From CAMPJM01 sp964440915 (lineage in GTDB: Bacteria > Bacteroidota > Bacteroidia > Cytophagales > Cyclobacteriaceae), in contig CAYTTV010000092.1 in assembly GCA_964440915.1 (NCBI GenBank), positions 1-9,342 of the forward strand: a DNA stretch of 9,342 nucleotides, read 5' to 3'. The notes under the pieces were generated by a model. The model was given only the letters and a program-made list of their open reading frames with translations. It ran no database searches and was not told the DNA's origin. Of the stretch, positions 1 through 6,409 are shown piece by piece; position 1 is the first letter of the stretch, and the number at the start of each line of letters is the position of its first letter. Both the position numbers and the translations under genes were made by a program.

Positions 1-193
1 TTTTTAGTTTTGGCATGTGTTTTTGTGCAAAGCGAACAAAAACCATGACAAAACAATGGTCGGATCAATTAAAAGTGAAGCCATCTCATGGCTAATGCAA
101 CATGAGAAATTTTAATTTTTGAATGCTGAATTGTGAGTTGGACCAAGAAGCTTCAAATGTTTAACAATGAATATTTAAACCTTAAATAAAGCA
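1..193. other. noncoding leader upstream of argC
   Basis: No convincing gene is visible. The forward frames are closed by stops at 5-7, 46-48 and 93-95, so at most a very short tail of an upstream gene could be present, and none is recognisable. The stretch is AT-rich. It contains one small hairpin (84-107) and three TGAAT pentamers (120-124, 127-131, 168-172) that resemble half-sites of the ArgR-type box. No clear Bacteroidota promoter (TTG, then about 19-23 nt, then TAnnTTTG) could be placed at a sensible distance from argC. A TAnnTTTG match at 5-12 has its would-be upstream element outside the window. In related genomes argG often precedes argC, but that cannot be tested here. Confidence 0.6.
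84..107 (+). terminator. possible hairpin terminator of an upstream gene
   Basis: TCTCATG (84-90) and CATGAGA (101-107) form a perfect 7-bp stem with a 10-nt loop, followed by an A/T-rich tract rich in T at 110-119. A competing 5-bp stem (AGCCA 79-83 with TGGCT 89-93) overlaps it. The stem is short and only moderately GC-rich, so it could be a weak terminator of a gene to the left, a leader structure of the arg operon, or chance. Confidence 0.3.
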
Positions 194-1156
194 ATGATGA
201 TCAAAGCTGGAATTATTGGAGGTGCCGGATATGCGGCGGGAGAATTAATAAGAGTGCTTTTAACGCACCCAGCAGTAGAGATATCTTTTGTCATGAGCAA
301 CAGCCATTCAGGGCAGCCTTTGCATGCGGTTCACAAAGATCTTATTGGAGATACTGAAATTAAATTTTCAGCAGCTCCTACCGATGCAGACGTTGTTTTC
401 CTGTGCTTGGGTCATGGCAACTCCAAAACATTTTTGGCAGACTATCAATTTTCTGAAGCCACCAAAATCATAGACCTTAGTCAGGATTTTAGAATAAAAT
501 CACCAAGCCATAATTTTATCTATGGACTGCCTGAACTGAACAAAGAAGCCATAAAAGCTACCAATACATTAGCCAATCCAGGCTGTTTCGCCACGGGGAT
601 AGAATTGGCGCTGCTTCCTTTGGCAACCGAGGGTTTGTTGAAAGACGAAGTACATGTCAATGCCATTACGGGTTCTACTGGAGCTGGACAAAATCCTAGC
701 GCAACCAGCCACTTTAGCTGGAGAAACAATAATATATCCATTTATAAGGCATTTGAGCACCAACACCTGGCAGAGATCAGACAATCTTTGGCCCAGCATG
801 GAGGAGACATTCCTGAAATTAACCTCATACCTGTAAGAGGCAATTTTACAAGAGGCATTTTTATTAGCGCCTACATGAGGATAGATGAGAACATCGACAC
901 CTTAACAACTTTGTACAAAAACTTCTATGCAGACCATCCATATTCGATAGTATCGGATAATCCGATAAGCCTAAAAGAAGTGGTGGGCACCAATAAGTGC
1001 TTGTTGCAGATAGAGAAATACAAAGACAAAGTACTCATCACCAGTGCAGTTGACAACCTGCTAAAAGGTGCTTCCGGGCAGGCTGTACAAAACATGAACC
1101 TGATGTTTGGTCTGGAAGAAACAGCAGGGTTAACATTAAAAGGAATAGGATTTTGA
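194..1156 (+). CDS. argC: N-acetyl-gamma-glutamyl-phosphate reductase (ArgC)
   Basis: Cytoplasmic NADPH-dependent reductase that converts N-acyl-glutamyl phosphate to N-acyl-glutamate semialdehyde, the third step of arginine synthesis. The 320-residue protein begins with a Rossmann nucleotide-binding loop, GIIGGAGYAAGEL (residues 6-18). The catalytic cysteine is Cys131 in NPGCFATG (128-135). The conserved His-x-His-x-x-Glu-Ile element is present as HQHLAEI (189-195), where the family's catalytic histidine lies. GSTGAGQNPS (160-169) and the C-terminal DNLLKGASGQAVQNMNL (287-303) are also typical. The length suits the shorter ArgC type. Two adjacent ATG codons (194 and 197) are possible starts and differ by one Met; neither has a Shine-Dalgarno sequence. 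It is the first gene of the visible operon and lies 32 nt before proC. If the pathway uses succinylated intermediates, as shown in Bacteroides, the substrate would be the succinyl analogue. Confidence 0.96.
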   Translation: MMIKAGIIGGAGYAAGELIRVLLTHPAVEISFVMSNSHSGQPLHAVHKDLIGDTEIKFSAAPTDADVVFLCLGHGNSKTFLADYQFSEATKIIDLSQDFRIKSPSHNFIYGLPELNKEAIKATNTLANPGCFATGIELALLPLATEGLLKDEVHVNAITGSTGAGQNPSATSHFSWRNNNISIYKAFEHQHLAEIRQSLAQHGGDIPEINLIPVRGNFTRGIFISAYMRIDENIDTLTTLYKNFYADHPYSIVSDNPISLKEVVGTNKCLLQIEKYKDKVLITSAVDNLLKGASGQAVQNMNLMFGLEETAGLTLKGIGF

Positions 1157-1188
1157 TAAAAGAATATTAAAACAAAACTTAGCAGATA

Positions 1189-1992
1189 ATGTCACAGAAA
1201 AATATAGCGATTTTGGGAGGGGGCAACTTAGGGGTTGCCATAGCAAAAGGGCTTAGGAAGCCTGCACTATCTGCTCAATATGATGTAGTGGTTACAAGGC
1301 GTAATGTTCAAGCACTAGAGCCGTTGAAAGCCCTTGGCATTACCGTTTCAAACGACAATCTGGAAGCTGTTAAAAAGTCAGACCTGATCATTTTGGCTGT
1401 GCAGCCCAAGCAACTGTCAGGACTCCTTCAAGAGATCAAGCCAGTCCTAAACTCAAAACAACATACTATAATTTCTGTCATTACAGGCATTGAAATCAAT
1501 GACATTGCGAAGATTTTAGGCGAGGATATCAGGGTGATTCGGGCCATGCCTAACACCGCCATAGCTATTGGTCAGTCGATGACTTGTATTGCCACTACCA
1601 ATGCTTCTCCTGATACACTAGAAGAGGTAAAAACCATTTTTGATGCCATGGGAAAAACCATGATCATAGACGAAAGGCTGATGCAAGCAGCCACAGTATT
1701 GGGTGCTTGTGGCATAGCCTTCTTTTTGAGATTTATCAGGGCGGCTTCACAAGGTGGTACAGAAGTAGGCTTTCATGCGGAAGAGGCGCAGTTAATTGCT
1801 TCTCAAACAGCGCTCGGTGCCGCTTCTCTTTTGTTGGAGACCAACCAACATCCTGAAGACGCCATCGACAAAGTAACTACGCCTCAAGGTTGTACTATTG
1901 CTGGCTTGAATGAGATGGAGCATCATGGCCTCAGCTCGGCATTGATTAAAGGCATTGTGGCCTCTTATAAAAAAATTGAAAAAATTGTTTAA
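1189..1992 (+). CDS. proC: pyrroline-5-carboxylate reductase (ProC)
   Basis: Cytoplasmic NAD(P)H-dependent reductase that makes L-proline from 1-pyrroline-5-carboxylate. The 267-residue protein opens with a Rossmann motif, IAILGGGNLGVAIAKG (6-21), followed by AVQPKQL (70-76) and RAMPNTA (118-124), all standard for the family. The C-terminal helical dimerisation domain ends with the family signature VTTPQGCTIAGLNEMEHHG (229-247), equivalent to the PGGTT-A-L-LE-G pattern. The segment normally read as SGSGPAY is here GACGIAF (172-178), so the proline is replaced by isoleucine. This need not mean loss of function, since the rest of the protein is intact and full length. It lies between argC and argD with gaps of 32 and 42 nt, so it is presumably co-transcribed. 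Its position joins proline synthesis to the arginine operon, an arrangement I associate with Bacteroidota. No Shine-Dalgarno sequence precedes it. Confidence 0.95.
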   Translation: MSQKNIAILGGGNLGVAIAKGLRKPALSAQYDVVVTRRNVQALEPLKALGITVSNDNLEAVKKSDLIILAVQPKQLSGLLQEIKPVLNSKQHTIISVITGIEINDIAKILGEDIRVIRAMPNTAIAIGQSMTCIATTNASPDTLEEVKTIFDAMGKTMIIDERLMQAATVLGACGIAFFLRFIRAASQGGTEVGFHAEEAQLIASQTALGAASLLLETNQHPEDAIDKVTTPQGCTIAGLNEMEHHGLSSALIKGIVASYKKIEKIV

Positions 1993-2034
1993 TGCTCTAC
2001 GCAATAGGGCAGTAATCCATAAACACAAGAAATC
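1993..2034 (+). other. proC-argD intergenic spacer
   Basis: The 42-nt spacer has no recognisable promoter, terminator hairpin or Shine-Dalgarno sequence. It fits an ordinary within-operon junction. Confidence 0.5.
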
Positions 2035-3195
2035 ATGGATCTTTTTAATGTTTATCCTTTAATTGACATTGAGCCTGTAAAGGCAAAAGGTTGCTATGTA
2101 ACTGATAGCAATGGTGAGACTTACCTGGATCTCTATGGCGGCCATGCGGTCATCAGCATTGGGCATAGTCACCCTCATTATGTCGAAAGAATTTCGGATC
2201 AACTTGGAAAGCTGGGCTTTTATTCCAACTCTGTACTTAACAGCATTCAGGAATCTTATGCTACAAAACTCGGTCAAGCAAGCGGATACGAAGACTATCA
2301 TCTATTTTTGTGCAATTCGGGTGCAGAAGCCAATGAAAACGCCCTTAAGCTTGCCTCATTCCATAACGGCAAATCAAAGGTAATCGCTTTTGAAAAAGCC
2401 TTCCATGGCAGGACATCCGGAGCCGTATCCATTACGGATAATCCCTCTATAAGTGCGCCCATCAACCGCACAGACAATGTAAAGTTCTTACCGCTCAATG
2501 ATATTGCCTCGCTCAAAATGGCATTGCAAGGGGAAGATGTTTGTGCCGTTATCATTGAAGGTATTCAAGGGGTGAGCGGTATTCATACCCCAACAAACGA
2601 GTTTTTGAAAGCCATTGAAGAATTGTGCAAAAAACATGGAGCCGTTTTTATCATGGATGAAATTCAGTCTGGCTTTGGACGTACTGGAGATTTCTTTGCT
2701 CACCAACATGCAGGCGTAACACCGGACTTGATTACAATGGCCAAGGGAATGGGCAACGGTTTCCCTATCGGTGGTGTGCTGATCAATCCACAATTTGAAG
2801 CCAAATATGGCCTTTTGGGAACTACCTTTGGAGGAAACCATTTGGCTTGCGCAGCAGGGTTGGCTGTTTTGGAAGTGATGGAAAAAGAAGCGTTGGTAAA
2901 AAACGCTCACGAAGTAGGCCAATACCTTATTGGAAAGCTTCAAAGCATCAAAGAAATAATAGAAATTAGAGGTCGTGGATTGATGCTAGGCTTAAAGTTT
3001 GGCTTTCCAATAAAGGACCTTAGAAATCATCTTGTCCACTCCGAAAAAATATTCACAGGTTCCGCAAGCGATCCCAATGTACTGCGGTTGCTTCCGCCTT
3101 TGTCACTTACAAAAAAAGATGCGGATCATTTTATCAACAAACTGAACTTATCGATCGAGAAAACCCATAATAATGAAGCAGCTTCTGTCAGTTAA
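2035..3195 (+). CDS. argD: N-acylornithine aminotransferase, class III PLP enzyme (ArgD)
   Basis: PLP-dependent class III aminotransferase that converts N-acyl-glutamate semialdehyde to N-acylornithine with glutamate as amino donor. Visible landmarks in the 386-residue protein are the cofactor phosphate-binding loop NSGAEANENALK (94-105), KAFHGRT (121-127), the PLP-nitrogen aspartate Asp208 in FIMDEIQSGFGRTG (205-218), the Schiff-base lysine Lys237 in MAKGMGNGFPIGG (235-247), and TTFGGN (263-268). GRGLMLGLKF (313-322) near the C-terminus is also typical. The length matches ArgD. Its last 23 nt overlap the start of argF', which suggests translational coupling. Relatives include ornithine aminotransferase (RocD), 4-aminobutyrate aminotransferase and succinylornithine aminotransferase. 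The operon context supports ArgD. A second activity on free ornithine, feeding the neighbouring ProC, is possible but only inferred. No Shine-Dalgarno sequence is present. Confidence 0.93.
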   Translation: MDLFNVYPLIDIEPVKAKGCYVTDSNGETYLDLYGGHAVISIGHSHPHYVERISDQLGKLGFYSNSVLNSIQESYATKLGQASGYEDYHLFLCNSGAEANENALKLASFHNGKSKVIAFEKAFHGRTSGAVSITDNPSISAPINRTDNVKFLPLNDIASLKMALQGEDVCAVIIEGIQGVSGIHTPTNEFLKAIEELCKKHGAVFIMDEIQSGFGRTGDFFAHQHAGVTPDLITMAKGMGNGFPIGGVLINPQFEAKYGLLGTTFGGNHLACAAGLAVLEVMEKEALVKNAHEVGQYLIGKLQSIKEIIEIRGRGLMLGLKFGFPIKDLRNHLVHSEKIFTGSASDPNVLRLLPPLSLTKKDADHFINKLNLSIEKTHNNEAASVS

Positions 3196-4117
3196 TGATG
3201 TCAACAATGTCGATGCCCTCGTACAGGAAAGCCTAAGCTTAAAGCAGGCCCCTTTTATCTATCAAGACCTGGGAAAGAATAAGACATTGGGCATGATATT
3301 CTTTAATCCCAGCTTACGTACCCGTCTTAGCACTCAAAAAGCAGCATTGAATTTGGGCATGTCAGTAATTGTCATGAACATCAACCAAGAAGGGTGGCAA
3401 ATCGAGTTTGAAGATGGTGCCGTAATGAACGGCGATAAGCAAGAGCATATCAAAGAAGCCGTAGCCGTTGTAAGTCAATATTGCGATGTATTGGGCGTAA
3501 GGACTTTTGCAAACCTTACGGACAGAGAAAAAGATTACAAAGAAGAAGTACTGCATAAATTCGTACAATACTCCTCTGTTCCAATAATCAGCCTTGAAAG
3601 TGCTACAAAACACCCTTTGCAATCTTTAGCAGACCTTTTAATGATCGAAGAGCATAAAACTTTGGCAAGGCCCAAGGTCGTCCTCACATGGGCTCCTCAT
3701 CCCAGGGCGCTACCACAAGCGGTCCCTAATTCATTTGTAGAATGGATGAAGCGCGCCAATGTTGACTTGACCGTTACTTTCCCTGAAGGATACGCCTTGG
3801 AAGACAGCCTTATGGAAGGTGTCAATGTCACCCATGACCAAAATGCGGCTTTTGAAGGGGCAGATTTCATTTATGCCAAAAATTGGTCGAGCTATCATGA
3901 ATACGGCAAAATACTGAGCCAAGACCCTACTTGGACAGTATCAGAAGAAAAGATGAACCTGACCAACAATGGCACCTTCATGCATTGTCTGCCCATAAGA
4001 CGGAATGTAATTGCCACAGATGCTGTAATAGATAATTCAAAAGTAATAGAACTTGCCGGGAATAGGGTATTTGCGGCACAGGCGGTAATAAAAAGAATAC
4101 TAGAGTCAAGTTTGTAA
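3173..4117 (+). CDS. argF': N-acylornithine carbamoyltransferase (acetyl/succinyl type, ArgF')
   Basis: Transfers a carbamoyl group from carbamoyl phosphate to an N-acylornithine to give N-acylcitrulline, replacing the usual ornithine carbamoyltransferase step. The 314-residue protein shows the carbamoyl-phosphate loop NPSLRTRLS (45-53) in place of the common STRTR. It also has HPLQ (147-150), TWAPHPRALPQAVPNS (172-187), YAKNW (234-238) and HCLPIRRN (271-278). These match the Bacteroides fragilis SOTCase and Xanthomonas AOTCase group as I remember their sequences, and the length is close to the B. fragilis enzyme (about 318). In published work on that pair, Pro90 (succinyl) versus Glu92 (acetyl) sets acyl-group preference; here the aligned residue in GDKQEH (87-92) is Gln90, so specificity is open. 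The ATG lies inside argD, and this start agrees with the family N-terminus. It lies 36 nt before argB. Confidence 0.93.
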   Translation: MKQLLSVNDVNNVDALVQESLSLKQAPFIYQDLGKNKTLGMIFFNPSLRTRLSTQKAALNLGMSVIVMNINQEGWQIEFEDGAVMNGDKQEHIKEAVAVVSQYCDVLGVRTFANLTDREKDYKEEVLHKFVQYSSVPIISLESATKHPLQSLADLLMIEEHKTLARPKVVLTWAPHPRALPQAVPNSFVEWMKRANVDLTVTFPEGYALEDSLMEGVNVTHDQNAAFEGADFIYAKNWSSYHEYGKILSQDPTWTVSEEKMNLTNNGTFMHCLPIRRNVIATDAVIDNSKVIELAGNRVFAAQAVIKRILESSL

Positions 4118-4124
4118 ATTGACG

Positions 4125-4140
4125 TTCTATCATTCTATCA
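4125..4140 (+). repeat. 8-bp tandem duplication before argB
   Basis: TTCTATCA occurs twice head to tail (4125-4132 and 4133-4140) in the 36-nt argF'-argB spacer, 13 nt before the argB start. It may be a slippage product. No hairpin or ribosome binding site is evident, and any role is unknown. Confidence 0.5.
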
Positions 4141-4153
4141 TAAATTAAAAACA

Positions 4154-4942
4154 ATGCAACCCATAACTATAGTAAAGGTAGGTGGAAAAGTAGTAGACAA
4201 TGATGCCCTTTTGGCCAATGTGCTCAAGGATTTCTCAGCCATCCCAGGTTACAAGATTTTGGTTCACGGTGGAGGAAATATCGCCAGTCGCATCGGGGAG
4301 AAACTTGGAATTGTACCCAATATGGTAGACGGTAGAAGGGTAACAGACGCCGAAACCCTCAAGGTAGTGACCATGGTATATGGAGGATTGGTCAACAAAA
4401 ACATAGTGGCTCAATTGCAAGCCGTCAATTGCAACGCCATAGGCATGACTGGAGTGGATGCCAACATCATTACTGCAAAAAGGAGAGCAGCTGGAAAAGT
4501 TGACTATGGTTTGGTAGGGGACGTGGTGGAAGATAAGCTAAACGGAAAAACATTGGCAGCATTGCTTGAAAATGGCATGGTACCTGTTTTTGCGCCTATC
4601 ACACACGATGGCAATGGACAGCTATTCAATACCAACGCTGACACTATTGCTTCTGCGCTTGCAATTGCATTGGCGGCATTCTTTGAAGTACAATTGGTAT
4701 ATTGCTTTGAGAAGAAAGGCGTATTGTCGGACCCTGAAGATGACAATGCTGTAATCAAAGAAATTGATACAGAAAAATATAAAGAACTGGTTGAAGATGG
4801 AACGGTTTCGGAAGGGATGCTCCCTAAACTTGAAAATGCTTTTGCAGCCTTACATAAAGGGGTATCTTCGGTCATCATATGCAGTTCAGAAAACCTACAG
4901 ATGCAGGATAATTATGGAGGAACAAAATTATGCCTGAAGTAA
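4154..4942 (+). CDS. argB: acetylglutamate kinase family, N-acylglutamate kinase (ArgB)
   Basis: Amino-acid kinase family enzyme that phosphorylates the side-chain carboxylate of an N-acylglutamate with ATP. This is the second step of the pathway and the usual point of arginine feedback control. The 262-residue protein starts with IVKVGGK (6-12), whose Lys8 is the expected phosphate-stabilising lysine. It has the HGGG loop (38-41), the substrate-binding DGRRVTD (59-65), MTGVDAN (98-104), FNTNADTIA (158-166) with Asp163, and GMLPKLE (221-227) with Lys225, matching the E. coli Asp162 and Lys217 positions. The N-terminal extension that marks hexameric, arginine-inhibited forms is absent, so the protein resembles the short E. 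coli-like dimeric type. Weak arginine inhibition would follow but is inference. Whether it takes acetyl- or succinyl-glutamate cannot be read from the sequence. It overlaps argE by 13 nt. Confidence 0.94.
   Translation: MQPITIVKVGGKVVDNDALLANVLKDFSAIPGYKILVHGGGNIASRIGEKLGIVPNMVDGRRVTDAETLKVVTMVYGGLVNKNIVAQLQAVNCNAIGMTGVDANIITAKRRAAGKVDYGLVGDVVEDKLNGKTLAALLENGMVPVFAPITHDGNGQLFNTNADTIASALAIALAAFFEVQLVYCFEKKGVLSDPEDDNAVIKEIDTEKYKELVEDGTVSEGMLPKLENAFAALHKGVSSVIICSSENLQMQDNYGGTKLCLK
4916..4920 (+). promoter_or_regulatory. Shine-Dalgarno-like site of argE
   Basis: GGAGG lies 9 nt upstream of the argE ATG (4930), inside the last codons of argB. None of the other genes here has such a motif, as is usual in Bacteroidota, so it may help re-initiation at the overlapping argB/argE junction. 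It also simply encodes the Gly-Gly of argB's YGGTK ending, so the match may be incidental. Confidence 0.45.
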
Positions 4943-6018
4943 AAACTACTGTAGAAAAAATCCAAGAGCTGACTGATGATGCCATAATATTGCTAAAAAA
5001 CATCATCCAAGTCCCTTCCTTCTCCAAAGAGGAGCGTTATATCGCTTTGCTGATCACCCATTTTTTAGAAAGCCAAGGGATTGAAGTTCACCAAAAAGAT
5101 TACAACCTATGGGCAGTGGCTCAGAATCATACAGAGGGCGCCCCCACTATCTTGCTAAATTCGCACCATGATACTGTAAAACCCTCTCAAGGATGGGATA
5201 CGGACCCTTTGAAACCGGTTGAAGATGGTGGCAAACTTATCGGGCTAGGCAGCAATGATGCCGGAGCTTCTGTAGTCTCTTTATTGGCCACTTTTCTATA
5301 CTTAAGCAGCTTACCATCGCTCCCATACAAACTTATAGTAGCGATCACAGCAGAAGAAGAGATTTCGGGCCAGAATGGAATAGCTTCCATATTAGAAGAT
5401 TTAGGGAAGATCGATTTGGGCATTGTGGGCGAACCCACCGGCATGAACATGGCTATTGCCGAAAAAGGTTTAATGGTTTTAGACTGTACCGTTCATGGCA
5501 GGTCTGGTCATGCTGCTCGCGAAGAAGGAGAAAACGCCATTTACAAAGCAATGGCAGATATAGATTGGTTCCGTAATTATAAGTTTGAAAAGGTGTCTCC
5601 TGTATTAGGGCCGATCAAGATGACTGTAACACAAATCAATGCTGGGACACAGCACAATGTGGTGCCAGACTTATGCAGTTTTGTGGTAGATGTACGCACA
5701 ACAGAGTGCTATACCAACCCCGAAATTGTTGAGATAATCCAAGAGAAGGTAGGTGCCGAAGTAAAACCCCGGTCAACGCGGCTAAATGCGTCTGGTATTG
5801 CTTTAGATCATCCTATTGTAAAGAAGGGATTGAGCATGGGCATGGAGTATTATGGATCCCCTACCCTCTCAGATCAGGCATTGATGCCCTTTACTACCAT
5901 AAAAATTGGACCAGGAGAATCAGCACGATCTCACACGCCCAATGAATATATCATGTTGGACGAGGTACGGGAAGGGATCGTAAAATATATTGAATTATTG
6001 GAAGGGTTAGAGATATAA
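4930..6018 (+). CDS. argE: M20-family deacylase, N-acylcitrulline/N-acylornithine deacylase (ArgE)
   Basis: Zinc-dependent M20 amidohydrolase of the ArgE/DapE group. In a pathway with an N-acylornithine carbamoyltransferase it should remove the acyl group from N-acylcitrulline rather than from N-acylornithine. In the 362-residue protein the metal-site residues can be placed: His79 and catalytic Asp81 in NSHHDTV (77-83), bridging Asp110 in GSNDAGAS (107-114), Glu143/Glu144 in AEEEISGQNG (141-150), Glu168 in VGEPTG (166-171), and His335 in SHTPNE (334-339). The dimerisation (lid) domain is marked by VHGRSGHAA (188-196) and roughly covers 180-285. The start overlaps argB and is preceded by GGAGG. 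Alternative annotations would be succinyl-diaminopimelate desuccinylase or acetyl-lysine deacetylase; operon position favours arginine synthesis. It is the last gene before the repeat-rich, gapped spacer. Confidence 0.9.
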   Translation: MPEVKTTVEKIQELTDDAIILLKNIIQVPSFSKEERYIALLITHFLESQGIEVHQKDYNLWAVAQNHTEGAPTILLNSHHDTVKPSQGWDTDPLKPVEDGGKLIGLGSNDAGASVVSLLATFLYLSSLPSLPYKLIVAITAEEEISGQNGIASILEDLGKIDLGIVGEPTGMNMAIAEKGLMVLDCTVHGRSGHAAREEGENAIYKAMADIDWFRNYKFEKVSPVLGPIKMTVTQINAGTQHNVVPDLCSFVVDVRTTECYTNPEIVEIIQEKVGAEVKPRSTRLNASGIALDHPIVKKGLSMGMEYYGSPTLSDQALMPFTTIKIGPGESARSHTPNEYIMLDEVREGIVKYIELLEGLEI

Positions 6019-6029
6019 CTTATCGCACG

Positions 6030-6055
6030 ATTGAATATGCCACCGCTTCGGGGTT
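6030..6055 (-). repeat. palindromic intergenic repeat, copy 1 (outer left, inverted)
   Basis: Read on the minus strand, it matches copy 4 (6410-6435) at 19 of 26 positions by hand alignment. Its core ACCGC-TTC-GGGGT (6042-6054) is a near-palindrome with a 3-nt loop and one G/G mismatch. It starts 12 nt after the argE stop. Its start is 50 nt from that of copy 2. Confidence 0.7.
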
Positions 6056-6079
6056 GTGTGGAGAGAATAAATTATTTGC

Positions 6080-6105
6080 TATAATAGTTTTACCTCTTTG
6101 GGGTT
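6080..6105 (-). repeat. palindromic intergenic repeat, copy 2 (inner left, inverted)
   Basis: Same family and orientation as copy 1, more diverged. The core ACCTC-TTT-GGGGT (6092-6104) still folds with one wobble pair, and the flank beginning TATAA (6080-6084) matches the reverse complement of the plus-strand copies' TTATA end. Read on the minus strand it spells Asn-Pro-Lys-Glu-Val-Lys-Leu-Leu-stop. Confidence 0.6.
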
Positions 6106-6153
6106 ATGGAGCTCATGTGTAATGAGAATAATCATCAAGATAATAACCCTAAA

Positions 6154-6253
6154 NNNNNNNNNNNNNNNNNNNNNNNNNNNNNNNNNNNNNNNNNNNNNNN
6201 NNNNNNNNNNNNNNNNNNNNNNNNNNNNNNNNNNNNNNNNNNNNNNNNNNNNN
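6154..6253. other. scaffold gap of 100 N
   Basis: Exactly 100 undetermined bases, a placeholder length commonly used for gaps of unknown size. The flanking inverted repeats are a plausible cause of the assembly break. The true content and length are unknown, and the argE-argH linkage rests on scaffolding across it. Confidence 0.97.
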
Positions 6254-6360
6254 TAAATCAATAAGAAGAAAGGCGATCTTAAAAAAATAAAGTTGCTAAA
6301 AACAACAAAATGAACATGCGATTTGGAGGAGAAAACACTGAGAAAGCTAAAGAGAACTCT

Positions 6361-6386
6361 AATCCAGAAGGGATGAAATTCTTATA
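6361..6386 (+). repeat. palindromic intergenic repeat, copy 3 (inner right)
   Basis: It is identical to copy 4 at 20 of 26 positions, with starts 49 nt apart. The core forms ATCC (6362-6365) paired with GGAT (6371-6374) around the loop AGAAG, followed by the conserved TGAAATTCTTATA tail (6374-6386). In one frame it reads Asn-Pro-Glu-Gly-Met-Lys-Phe-Leu-stop. Confidence 0.75.
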
Positions 6387-6409
6387 GCCTGTCATTGATA
6401 AACGATCAT

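Noticed and set aside
5..12. TAGTTTTG, a match to the Bacteroidota -7 element TAnnTTTG
   Set aside because: The partner TTG element would fall outside the window, and the site is about 180 nt from argC in T-rich sequence. It cannot be supported.
3..95. Open frame at the left edge as a possible C-terminal tail of argG
   Set aside because: About 30 codons with no recognisable argininosuccinate synthase ending and unusual composition. Not enough to call a partial gene.
2488..2943. Long minus-strand open frame (151 codons) inside argD
   Set aside because: It lies entirely opposite a well-conserved gene, has no recognisable domain, and is explained as an antisense shadow. The same applies to the 124-codon frame at 4504-4878 and the 120-codon frame at 7463-7825.
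6310..6387. 25-codon frame right of the gap, ending in repeat copy 3
   Set aside because: Its end is formed by the repeat unit, its codons show no recognisable domain, and no ribosome binding evidence supports it. Not listed as a gene.
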